The notes under the pieces were generated by a model. It saw only the letters and a program-made list of their open reading frames with translations. It searched no databases and was not told the DNA's origin. From Steroidobacter gossypii (lineage in GTDB: Bacteria > Pseudomonadota > Gammaproteobacteria > Steroidobacterales > Steroidobacteraceae), in NCBI RefSeq assembly GCF_016801985.1, contig NZ_JAEVLS010000001.1, positions 434,001 through 498,000 of the forward strand: DNA of 64,000 nt. The letters are read 5' to 3'. Positions 28,539 through 35,965 of this stretch are shown here, piece after piece. How positions within the stretch are numbered: the first letter of the stretch is position 1; each line of letters starts with the position of its first letter. Both the position numbers and the translations under genes were made by a program.

Positions 28539-28595
28539 CTGGGCCCCCAATGGAACTGGGGCCAGAGGATAACAGACCGCCGTTTTCCTTGATGC

Positions 28596-28621
28596 GACGC
28601 AGGCCCGGGACGCAGGCCCGG
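28596..28621. repeat. Tandem 13-base direct repeat
   Basis: GACGCAGGCCCGG occurs twice back to back (28596-28608 and 28609-28621), between the LEA_2 lipoprotein start and the glgC terminator hairpin. It is probably a small duplication; no function is evident. Confidence 0.5.
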
Positions 28622-28633
28622 TCGGCAGCAGAA

Positions 28634-28653
28634 GACCCACCCGGGGGTGGGTC
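28634..28653. terminator. Hairpin downstream of glgC
   Basis: GACCCACC pairs perfectly with GGTGGGTC around the loop CGGG, eight bases past the leftward glgC stop. Leftward sequence after the stem is TTCTGCTG, a weak U-tract. It is a probable glgC 3'-end hairpin or terminator. Confidence 0.55.
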
Positions 28654-28660
28654 CTGTGCG

Positions 28661-29980
28661 TTAGCTCCGCTGCAGGCGGGACAGCATGTCCCGCGTAACC
28701 AGCGCCACGCCAGCCTCGCTGATGTAGAAGCGACGGGCGTCCTCTTCGCGGTTGACGCCGATCTGCGTGCCGGGCGGCACCACGCTGCCGGTGTCGACAA
28801 TGGCGCGTTTGATGACGCTGCCGGCGCCGACCTTTACATCGGGGAAGATCACCGAACGCTCGATATAACTGCGCTCATCCACGCGCACATTTGAGAACAG
28901 CAGCGACTGATTCACGGTCGAGCCGGAGATGATGCAGCCCCCGGACACCATCGAATTGATCGCCACCCCGCGGCGACCGTCCTCATCGAGCACGAACTTC
29001 GCAGGCGGATACTGGCGCTGATAAGTCCAGATCGGCCAGTGCTCGTCGTAGATGTTCAGCTCTGGATTGACGTACACCAGCTCCATGTTGGCGTCGTAGA
29101 ACGCGTCCACCGTACCGACGTCTCGCCAGTAATGCTGAACACGCGTCTCGCTGTCCGTAAACGGGTACGCGATTACCTTGTGAGTGCTGAGCGCGCCCGG
29201 AATGATGTTGCGGCCGAAGTCATGCGAGGTGTCGGGCCGCTGGGCCTGCTCCTCGAGCAGCCGGTACAACAGGCTGGCCTTGAACACATAAATGCCCATC
29301 GAGCCGAGCGCAAACTGCTCGCGCCCCGGAATGCCTTCGGGCTCCTTGGGCTTCTCCGAAAACTTGGTGATCCGATAGTCCGGATCGACGCTCATCACAC
29401 CGAAGGCCGTCGCCTGCTCGCGCGGCACTTCGACCACACCGACAGTGATGTCAGCCCGCTTGGCCACATGCGAAGCCAGCATCACGCCGTAGTCCATCTT
29501 GTAGATGTGATCGCCGGCCAGCACCAGCACGTGCTTGGGATTGTGCAGCTTGATGATCTGCAGGTTCTGATACAGCGAGTCGGCCGTGCCGCGATACCAG
29601 AAATCGCCCATCTGCTGCTGGGCCGGGATGATCTCCACGAACTCGCCGAACTCACCTCGCAGATAGCCCCAGCCGCGCTGGATGTGCTGGATCAGCGAAT
29701 GCGCCTTGTACTGGGTCATCACCTGGATGCGCCGGATGCCGGAATTCACGCAATTCGACAGGACGAAGTCGATGATGCGGAATTTGCCGCCGAACGGCGT
29801 GGCCGGCTTGCACCGGAAATCGGTCAGATGCTTCAGACGTTCGCCGCGCCCGCCAGCCATGATGACCGCCAGGGTATTGCGCGTGATGCGGCTGACGTAA
29901 CGGCGCGTTCGGGTCTGCATCTCGCCGTTGCGACGGCCGAGCGCTTCCCTGGATCGAGCGCCATCTGCTCTATCGTCCAT
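28661..29980 (-). CDS. glgC: Glucose-1-phosphate adenylyltransferase
   Basis: Makes ADP-glucose, the committed step of glycogen synthesis. About 439 residues from the ATG at 29978-29980. The nucleotidyltransferase signature VIMAGGRGERL lies near residue 40, with pyrophosphorylase motifs GTADSLYQN and LAGDHIYKMDY. A left-handed beta-helix domain (SGSTVNQSLLFSNVRVDERSYIE) completes it. E. coli GlgC has 431 residues, so this start, or one at 29920, fits. The frame is open up to 30256 but that 92-residue part is Arg/Pro-rich, lacks similarity and contains a large hairpin. I treat it as leader. Confidence 0.94.
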   Translation of the reverse strand: MDDRADGARSREALGRRNGEMQTRTRRYVSRITRNTLAVIMAGGRGERLKHLTDFRCKPATPFGGKFRIIDFVLSNCVNSGIRRIQVMTQYKAHSLIQHIQRGWGYLRGEFGEFVEIIPAQQQMGDFWYRGTADSLYQNLQIIKLHNPKHVLVLAGDHIYKMDYGVMLASHVAKRADITVGVVEVPREQATAFGVMSVDPDYRITKFSEKPKEPEGIPGREQFALGSMGIYVFKASLLYRLLEEQAQRPDTSHDFGRNIIPGALSTHKVIAYPFTDSETRVQHYWRDVGTVDAFYDANMELVYVNPELNIYDEHWPIWTYQRQYPPAKFVLDEDGRRGVAINSMVSGGCIISGSTVNQSLLFSNVRVDERSYIERSVIFPDVKVGAGSVIKRAIVDTGSVVPPGTQIGVNREEDARRFYISEAGVALVTRDMLSRLQRS

Positions 29981-30109
29981 ATCGGAGTTTCTCGTTTGTC
30001 TTAGCGCAGCCCCGTTGCCACGTGCCTCGGGCCTCCGGTTGACCGACGCCATTGTCGGCGAAGACCGCCGCCGCTTGCCTGACGCACGCGGCTTCGGCAT
30101 TGTGGGTTG

Positions 30110-30141
30110 CTCGCCGTCCCCGTAGGGACCGGGACGGCGAG
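30110..30141. repeat. Perfect 11-base inverted repeat in the glgC leader
   Basis: CTCGCCGTCCC and GGGACGGCGAG pair perfectly across a 10-base spacer that itself contains CCC/GGG able to form a competing stem. It lies about 130 bases upstream of the glgC start and 52 bases upstream of the rightward secreted-protein gene. It may be a transcriptional or leader-RNA structure. Confidence 0.45.
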
Positions 30142-30193
30142 GCTCCGGCGCAACAGTCTGCCGGAACCCCTCATCGAGAGTAAGCATACCCGC

Positions 30194-30889
30194 ATGCTGC
30201 AACGGTTCAGAGACGACGTCGTTTTCCCGCTCAGACATGTCGGCGGCTCCTCGCACCTCGCGGGCCGGCTGCGTTGCCTGCCCGCAATAACGATCTGTTG
30301 GTTAACGTTGGGAATGACCTGCAAGGTCCATGCTCAGGCGTCGGATGCGGAAGATGACAACGCTACCAACGCCGCCGCCCCCGCGATCTGCCTGCCGGAC
30401 GGCCGCGGCTATCTCAACGCACGGCTCTCCGGCGCATTGCAAACAGAGCTCGTTTGGGGCAATGAGGGCATGGAATGCACTGGCGCCGTGCGCCCGGACG
30501 GCGGTCTGCGCATTCGTTTCAGCCATCCGGACAGCGCCTCGGGCGGCCGGCTGGTGCTGCTGTTCGGCGTCGCCGGGTTGCGCGAAGGCCAGTCGGCCAA
30601 GGCGCTGCCGGTGAACGTCACGGTGATTCGCGAAGGCCAAGGCGAGTTTTACAGTACCCAGGGAGACAACAAGTGCACCCTGGACGAAGTCGCGCAGGAG
30701 CCGATCGCGGGAATACCGCATCGGTCACGATCGTATCGAATTTCTGCCCGCGGTTTTTGTACGGGACCTGCACGAGAGGTCAACGGCGACGGTGTCGTGT
30801 TGCTGTCGCGCTTCGACTATGTCGGGCGCGTCGATTTCGACACCGAAGAGCAGACTGAAGAGGAAGTGTTGGCGGCGAGCCGACCCTGA
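30194..30889 (+). CDS. Secreted protein of unknown function
   Basis: About 231 residues from the ATG at 30194. A hydrophobic segment ends near KVHAQA (about residue 49), consistent with export, though the n-region is unusually long, so the real start may lie further in. The mature part begins with an acidic, Asn/Ala-rich stretch. It has four cysteines (in AICLP, GMECTG, DNKCTL and RGFCTG) that could form two disulfides. Alternating strands suggest a beta-rich fold, and an acidic tail (EEQTEEEV) ends it. I do not recognise a family. It precedes the DUF192 gene by 32 bases. Confidence 0.6.
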   Translation: MLQRFRDDVVFPLRHVGGSSHLAGRLRCLPAITICWLTLGMTCKVHAQASDAEDDNATNAAAPAICLPDGRGYLNARLSGALQTELVWGNEGMECTGAVRPDGGLRIRFSHPDSASGGRLVLLFGVAGLREGQSAKALPVNVTVIREGQGEFYSTQGDNKCTLDEVAQEPIAGIPHRSRSYRISARGFCTGPAREVNGDGVVLLSRFDYVGRVDFDTEEQTEEEVLAASRP

Positions 30890-30921
30890 ACCTACCCCCG
30901 AAACCTGAACTTGAACCTACC

Positions 30922-31437
30922 GTGATACGACATACAAAATATTTCGGTGCGCTCCTGGCCACGGCGGCGGCGCTGCTCTGGCTTGCGATCGTCGGGCTGT
31001 CGACGGCCCGGGCCGACGACGCCGCTGTTGCACAGCTCGACCGACATTTCCCGCGTTCGAGCCTGCAGATCGCCACGCCCGATGCACGCCTGCACAAGTT
31101 CGACGTATGGGTCGCCGACGACGACGCCCGGCGCGCCCGCGGCCTGATGTTCGTCACCAAGATGCCCGATCAGCAGGGCATGCTGTTCATCTATCCCAAG
31201 GCGCAACCGATCGCGATGTGGATGAAGAACACTCACATTCCGCTCGACATGCTGTTCGTGCGAGCGGACGGACGCGTGGCGCGGGTGGTTGAAAACACCA
31301 CCCCGATGTCCACCAAGACCATCGAATCGGGCGAGCCGGTGCTGGCAGTGATCGAGCTCAACGGCGGCGTCGCCAAACGCAACAACATCCGCGTCGGCGC
31401 GCAGGTCATTCACCCGGTGTTCTCGACCCAGCCCTGA
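30922..31437 (+). CDS. DUF192 family exported protein
   Basis: A 171-residue protein with a signal peptide or anchor (about residues 8-31, ending near STARA). The DUF192 core is clear: RARGLMFVTKMPDQQGMLF, then MWMKNTHIPLDMLFV, then GVAKRNNIRVGAQV near the end. Function is unknown. The start is a GTG at 30922. The TPR-hydroxylase gene begins one base after its stop, so the genes are probably coupled. Confidence 0.9.
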   Translation: MIRHTKYFGALLATAAALLWLAIVGLSTARADDAAVAQLDRHFPRSSLQIATPDARLHKFDVWVADDDARRARGLMFVTKMPDQQGMLFIYPKAQPIAMWMKNTHIPLDMLFVRADGRVARVVENTTPMSTKTIESGEPVLAVIELNGGVAKRNNIRVGAQVIHPVFSTQP

Positions 31438-31438
31438 C

Positions 31439-32743
31439 ATGACCCAGACGCAGCGTTATCCCACCGAAGTTCAGACCTGGATCCAGCAGGCCGAGCAGGC
31501 CCTGCAGTCCGGCAACCGCCCGCAGGCCGAAGCCCTGATGGCCCGTGTGCGCAACGCCGCGCCGGAACACCCGGCCATCCTGAACGCTACCGCGGTGAGC
31601 GAAATGCAAAGAGCCAACTGGGCCGAGGCACGTTCGCTGCTCGAACGCGCCGTCGCCCAGGAGCCCGAGAACGCCCGACTGTGGATGAATCTAGCCGCCG
31701 CCCTGCGGGGCCTCGGGCTCGTCGACGACGAGATGCGCGCCCTGCAGCGTGTCCTGGAAATCGAGCCGCGACATCTGGCCGCCCTGCTGCACAAGGGCGC
31801 ACTGCAGGAGCGGCAAGGCAATGCCAAGGCCGCTGCCAAAACTTATAACAACGCCTTGCAGACCATCTCAGCGAGCACGCCGCTGCCTGGACCGCTGCGT
31901 GCGATGGTCCAGAGAGCGATCGAAGTCACGAACGCAAACGATGCCGCGCTGGCGGACCATCTGGCGGCGAAGCTGCACGAATTGCGACAGGAATACGCGG
32001 CCGAAGATCAATCGCGTTTCGACCACTGCATCGACACCGTGTTGAACCGGCGCCGCATCTACACGCCCCGGCCGACCTTCCTTTATTACCCCAAGGTGCC
32101 GGCGCTGGAATTCTATCCGCGGGAGATGTTTGCTTGGCTGCCGGCGGTCGAGGCCGCCACCGCCGATATTCGCGCCGAGTTCGAACGAGTGTTCGCCGAA
32201 GACGCCGACCAACTCGAACCGTACGTCAAACATCCCAAGGGCATCCCCCTGGACCAATGGGCCGAGCTGAACCATTCGCGCAAATGGAGCGTGTTCTATC
32301 TCTGGCGTGACGGCGTGCCACAGCACGAGCACCTGGAACGCTGTCCACGCACGGCCGAGGTCCTGAAACAGTTGCCCATGCACGACGTGCCGGGTTACGC
32401 GCCCACTGCGTTCTTCTCCATCCTCGATGCGAAATCGCATATTCCGCCGCACACTGGCGTGACCAACACTCGCGTGATCACGCACGTGCCATTGGTGGTG
32501 CCGGAAGGCTGCCGCTTCCGCGTGGGTTCCGAGACGCGCGAGTGGCAACCGGGCACCGCATGGGTGTTCGATGACAGCATCGAGCACGAGGCCTGGAATG
32601 ATAGCGGCGTGCCGCGCGCCATTCTCATTTTCGACGTCTGGAATCCGTTTCTAAGCCAGGCGGAACGCGCGCTGTTGAGCAAGGCCGTGCAGGAAATGAA
32701 ACAGTTTTATCAAGATCAGGCGCCGCTCAGCGGGGCCATATGA
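31439..32743 (+). CDS. TPR protein fused to aspartyl/asparaginyl beta-hydroxylase domain
   Basis: A 434-residue cytosolic protein. Residues of about 10-190 are tetratricopeptide-like helices (AEQALQSGNRPQAEALMARV, NARLWMNLAAALRGLGLVDDE). Residues of about 230-410 form an Asp/Arg hydroxylase-type jelly roll, with SRKWSVFYLWRDGVPQHEHLERCP, the iron-side segment IPPHTGVTNTRVITHVPLVVP, and the second histidine in SIEHEAWNDSG. The family uses Fe(II) and 2-oxoglutarate to hydroxylate protein or peptide side chains, and the TPR part probably selects the substrate. It begins one base after the DUF192 stop. Ten bases later a second TPR-oxygenase gene starts. Confidence 0.88.
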   Translation: MTQTQRYPTEVQTWIQQAEQALQSGNRPQAEALMARVRNAAPEHPAILNATAVSEMQRANWAEARSLLERAVAQEPENARLWMNLAAALRGLGLVDDEMRALQRVLEIEPRHLAALLHKGALQERQGNAKAAAKTYNNALQTISASTPLPGPLRAMVQRAIEVTNANDAALADHLAAKLHELRQEYAAEDQSRFDHCIDTVLNRRRIYTPRPTFLYYPKVPALEFYPREMFAWLPAVEAATADIRAEFERVFAEDADQLEPYVKHPKGIPLDQWAELNHSRKWSVFYLWRDGVPQHEHLERCPRTAEVLKQLPMHDVPGYAPTAFFSILDAKSHIPPHTGVTNTRVITHVPLVVPEGCRFRVGSETREWQPGTAWVFDDSIEHEAWNDSGVPRAILIFDVWNPFLSQAERALLSKAVQEMKQFYQDQAPLSGAI

Positions 32744-32753
32744 GCCGATTGTC

Positions 32754-34574
32754 GTGAGTGCATCCGTTATCGCCGCGACCGAGCTGGCGCAGGTCACCAA
32801 TCTGCTGCGGCAGGGAAAACTGGCTGAAGCCGAAAGCTCGTGTCGAAACATGCTGACCAAGGCGCCTGGAAACGCCGCAGCCATTCACCTGCTGGGATTG
32901 ATCCGCAAGGATCGGGGCGACACGGCCGACGGCGAGCGACTGCTGCGGGAGAGCATTGCGCTCGCGCCTCGTCAGCCTGATTTCAAAGCGAATCTCGCAA
33001 ATCTGCTGCGTCGGACTGGACGCCCGAAGCTCGCCGAAACGCTGTATCGCGAAGCCCTGCAGCTCGATCGCAATCAACCTGGCGCGCGTGTCGGTCTCAT
33101 CCGCGCGTTGAGCGACCAGGGCGAGCATGTCGCAGCCGAAAGCGAGGCACGCACGCTGTTGGCGGCGAACCAGCGCGACAGCACTGCATGGTCGCTGCTG
33201 GCAATGACGTTGCGCGAGCAGATGCGGTTACCGGAAGCCGAGCAGGCTTATCGTCGGGCGATCGAAGTCGCGCCAAACCAACCGCAGGCTCATCACAACC
33301 TGGGCTCGCTGCTCAACCGCATGGATCGCGCCGAAGAGGCTCTGCAGGCGCTGGAGCGCGCGCAGTCGTTGGGACTGAGCGGGCTCGAGCTGGTCTTCAA
33401 TCGCGGTGTCGCGCTCACTCAGTTGCTGCGGCTCGACGAAGCCGAGCGCGCTTTCGAGCAGGCGGTCGCCTTGAATCCGTTGCACGGAGAAGCCCAGGTC
33501 AATCTCGCTCGCGTGCGTTTCATGCGAGGCGATCCAGACTTCTCCCGGAGCATCGCCGCAGCGGCGAACAAACGTTCGGATCCGAACTTGCAGATTCTGC
33601 TGAGCCTGATCCTGCGCCGGGCGGGTGACTTGCCGCGAGCGGAGTCGACGTTGCGTGACGTGATCCTTCGCAGTGGCACCTCCCCCGAAGCATGCGCCGC
33701 TTTGGCTGAAGTATTGCTGGAAAGCGGCCAGCTCAAGGAGGCTGAAACACATGCGCTCGAAGCAGCGGGTGCTCGCCCCAACGACGCGCGCTTCAGCGAC
33801 GTTCTGGTCACGATTCTGCTCTCGCGTGGCAGGCCGCAGGACGCGCTGCCATTCATCCAGCGTCAGCGCGCGCAGAATCCGCTGGGCCAGACCTGGCTCG
33901 CCTACGAGGCGACGGCAGCGCGCATGCTCGGCGATCCGTTGTATCAGGAGCTCTACGATTACGACCGCCTGGTGCGCACCTACGACATCGAGGCGCCGAT
34001 CGGCTGGTCATCCATGCAGGAGCTCAACGACGCGTTACTGCACGCATTGAACCAACGCCATCCGTTTTCCAATCATCCGCTGGATCAGAGCTTGCGCAAC
34101 GGCAGCCAGACTGCGCGCAATCTGCTGGTGGAATCCGATCCGGCGATCCGCGCCATTCTCGAGATCTTCAAGCTGCCCTTGCAGGACTATCAGCAACGCA
34201 TCGGCGCCGATCCGAACCATCCGCTGACCGCGCGCAATCAGGGCGCCGTCGATATCGTCGGCGCGTGGTCGGTGCAACTGCGCCGCGAGGGTTATCACGT
34301 CAATCACGTCCATCCCGACGGATGGATCAGTTCAGCGTATTACGTGGCCGTGCCCGAAGAAGTTCAGGATGAGACGCTGATGTCGGGCTGGCTGAAGTTC
34401 GGCGAGCCGCGCTTCGCAGTACCCGGCGCCACCCCGGAAGCGGTGATCCAGCCGCGCCCCGGGCGGCTGGTGTTGTTTCCTTCCTATATGTGGCACGGGA
34501 CCAATCCGATCCACGGCTCGGATCCCCGCACGACCATCGCGTTCGACGCCGTGCCTCGTAAACCGACTACTTGA
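32754..34574 (+). CDS. TPR protein with C-terminal 2OG-Fe(II) oxygenase domain
   Basis: A 606-residue protein from a GTG start. The first half or more is TPR repeats (LTKAPGNAAAIHLLGLIRKD; PEAEQAYRRAIEVAPNQPQ; LDEAERAFEQAVALNPLHGE). The C-terminal region (about 430-600) resembles the putative 2OG-Fe(II) oxygenase family of phage and bacteria: HVNHVHPDGWISSAYYVAVP, GWLKFGEPRFAVPG and RLVLFPSYMWHGTNPI, with HxD-like and distal His iron ligands. The substrate is unknown. It is paired with the preceding AspH-type gene, and both are probably in an operon with DUF192. The 3' end overlaps the convergent hypothetical gene by eight bases. Confidence 0.85.
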   Translation: MSASVIAATELAQVTNLLRQGKLAEAESSCRNMLTKAPGNAAAIHLLGLIRKDRGDTADGERLLRESIALAPRQPDFKANLANLLRRTGRPKLAETLYREALQLDRNQPGARVGLIRALSDQGEHVAAESEARTLLAANQRDSTAWSLLAMTLREQMRLPEAEQAYRRAIEVAPNQPQAHHNLGSLLNRMDRAEEALQALERAQSLGLSGLELVFNRGVALTQLLRLDEAERAFEQAVALNPLHGEAQVNLARVRFMRGDPDFSRSIAAAANKRSDPNLQILLSLILRRAGDLPRAESTLRDVILRSGTSPEACAALAEVLLESGQLKEAETHALEAAGARPNDARFSDVLVTILLSRGRPQDALPFIQRQRAQNPLGQTWLAYEATAARMLGDPLYQELYDYDRLVRTYDIEAPIGWSSMQELNDALLHALNQRHPFSNHPLDQSLRNGSQTARNLLVESDPAIRAILEIFKLPLQDYQQRIGADPNHPLTARNQGAVDIVGAWSVQLRREGYHVNHVHPDGWISSAYYVAVPEEVQDETLMSGWLKFGEPRFAVPGATPEAVIQPRPGRLVLFPSYMWHGTNPIHGSDPRTTIAFDAVPRKPTT

Positions 34575-35142
34575 GCCGGGTGACCTGCGTGGAGCGCTTG
34601 CCGTTGACCATGCGATACGAGCCGAGCATGCCCGCGTTGATGGTGATGTTGTCGCCCGGCTTGGCCATGAAGTGACGTTCGACCTTTTTCTGTGCCCAGA
34701 CCTGGCCGTTGTCGAGCGTCATCACCAATTCGCCACGCGGTCGCGACGACACTTCGGTGATCTGCGCGCTCAGGCTCTCGATCTTGCCGTTACCGCTGGC
34801 CTGCTGTTCCTCCTCGGCGCGGCGCTGACGTGCAATGGCGCTTCCCGTCACGCCGAACTCGCTGGCAGGGTCGGCTGCCGCAGCGGCAGGAGCTGGTGTC
34901 GCCTTCGGCGCGGCCCGTTCGGCAGCAGCGGGCTTGGCCGGCGCTGCGACAGCCGGCTCACTGTCACTCGACTTCCTGGAGGCCGAGATCGCTTCGTCGT
35001 AACAAGCGAGACGACGCGCTTCGTCACGCTCTTCGGCGCACGCAGCGAGGCGGTCGGCGTCGGCGCGCTCCGCCGCGTTGGTTACCGGCATGGTCGCGAG
35101 CATGGCGGCCGCCCATACGATTGATTGCAATTTGCTCATCAT
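34567..35142 (-). CDS. Exported hypothetical protein with N-terminal Cys motif
   Basis: A 191-residue protein (start ATG at 35140-35142 or 35137-35139). It has a signal peptide ending near VTNAA, and a motif LAACAEERDEARRLACYDEA of a kind seen in many exported gammaproteobacterial proteins. A long Ala/Pro low-complexity linker (about 65-110) follows. The small C-terminal beta domain contains ELVMTLDNGQVWAQ and INAGMLGSYRMV. The domain resembles those in other uncharacterised exported proteins; no activity can be assigned. It follows the esterase gene by 25 bases on the same strand. Confidence 0.75.
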   Translation of the reverse strand: MMSKLQSIVWAAAMLATMPVTNAAERADADRLAACAEERDEARRLACYDEAISASRKSSDSEPAVAAPAKPAAAERAAPKATPAPAAAAADPASEFGVTGSAIARQRRAEEEQQASGNGKIESLSAQITEVSSRPRGELVMTLDNGQVWAQKKVERHFMAKPGDNITINAGMLGSYRMVNGKRSTQVTRLK

Positions 35143-35167
35143 GATCGATCCGTAGTTGGCTTCAAGG

Positions 35168-35896
35168 TCACTGCGCGGTCGGCACCGGCGCTGCATTGGA
35201 TGAATAAACCTTCAGCCAGTTCCATGCAGCCGGATTGACCTCGTCGGCCACCCTCGAATAGTTGTGGCTGCGTCCTGGCAGGACGGTGAGGTTGGAGGGA
35301 TGTCCGGCCGTCTGCAAGGCCTCGTGCGTTTTACGCACGTCCTGCAACGCGAAGTATTCGTCTCGGTCGCCGATATAGAGTGCGACAGCAATGGCGCGCC
35401 TGGCATGAGGCACGGCAATGAATTCCTTGGGCTCGCGCCAGGCGCCGGCGAACACCGCGGTGGCGGCGAAAAATTCCGATTCCAGCATCGATAGCGTGAG
35501 CGCATAGACAGCGCCGCCGGAGTGCCCGAAGAGATAGATCCGCCGCGGGTCGATGGCATGAAGCCGTTCGATTTCAGCCACCACGGCGCGTATGAACTGT
35601 GGACCGTCTGCACGGATCTGCCACGCCGCCGCTTTTCTTGCCACGGGCGCGGCAACGATGAACCCATTGGCCTGCGCCGTAGGAATCCAGCGCTCGAGCA
35701 TGTCATCGGCTTTGCCATACGAGCCATGCAACGTGAGCAGCAGCGGAGTCGGCGATCCCGCGTCGGCGGGTGCGTAGATATAGAAAGTGCGGCGCAGGCC
35801 CGCGACTTCGAATGTGTGTTTATCCGGCGTGGTTGTTGCCGGCTGCGCGGGCGACGCGAGCAGCAGCATCAGCACTGCGAGCAAGCGTACTGCCAT
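35168..35896 (-). CDS. Exported alpha/beta hydrolase, PHB depolymerase / feruloyl esterase-like
   Basis: A 242-residue protein with a signal peptide (about residues 1-19). The start FEVAGLRRTFYIYAPADAG with LLLTLHGSYG resembles the LpqC/PHB-depolymerase esterase family. The nucleophile is in GHSGG, an acid is in YIGDRDEYF, and the histidine is in GRSHNYS. It acts outside the cytoplasm on an ester substrate. The ATG at 35894-35896 has a GGGAG ribosome binding site seven bases upstream. A strong terminator separates it from the TonB-receptor gene, so it is probably an independent unit with the downstream hypothetical gene. Confidence 0.85.
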   Translation of the reverse strand: MAVRLLAVLMLLLASPAQPATTTPDKHTFEVAGLRRTFYIYAPADAGSPTPLLLTLHGSYGKADDMLERWIPTAQANGFIVAAPVARKAAAWQIRADGPQFIRAVVAEIERLHAIDPRRIYLFGHSGGAVYALTLSMLESEFFAATAVFAGAWREPKEFIAVPHARRAIAVALYIGDRDEYFALQDVRKTHEALQTAGHPSNLTVLPGRSHNYSRVADEVNPAAWNWLKVYSSNAAPVPTAQ

Positions 35897-35907
35897 TGCG
35901 ATCTCCC

Positions 35908-35939
35908 AAAAAAAGACGGCGGGCATGAAGCCCGCCGTC
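35908..35939 (-). terminator. Intrinsic terminator of the TonB-receptor gene
   Basis: GACGGCGGGC (35915-35924) and GCCCGCCGTC (35930-35939) form a perfect 10-base stem with the loop ATGAA. Read leftward it is followed by seven T (35908-35914), a textbook terminator 26 bases past the receptor stop. Confidence 0.93.
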
Positions 35940-35965
35940 CAGTTCCACCAGAATCCTCGGACCGA

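Noticed and set aside
29981-30256. 92-residue N-terminal extension of GlgC
   Set aside because: Arg/Pro-rich, no similarity, and contains an 11-base perfect hairpin; the internal ATG gives normal GlgC length.
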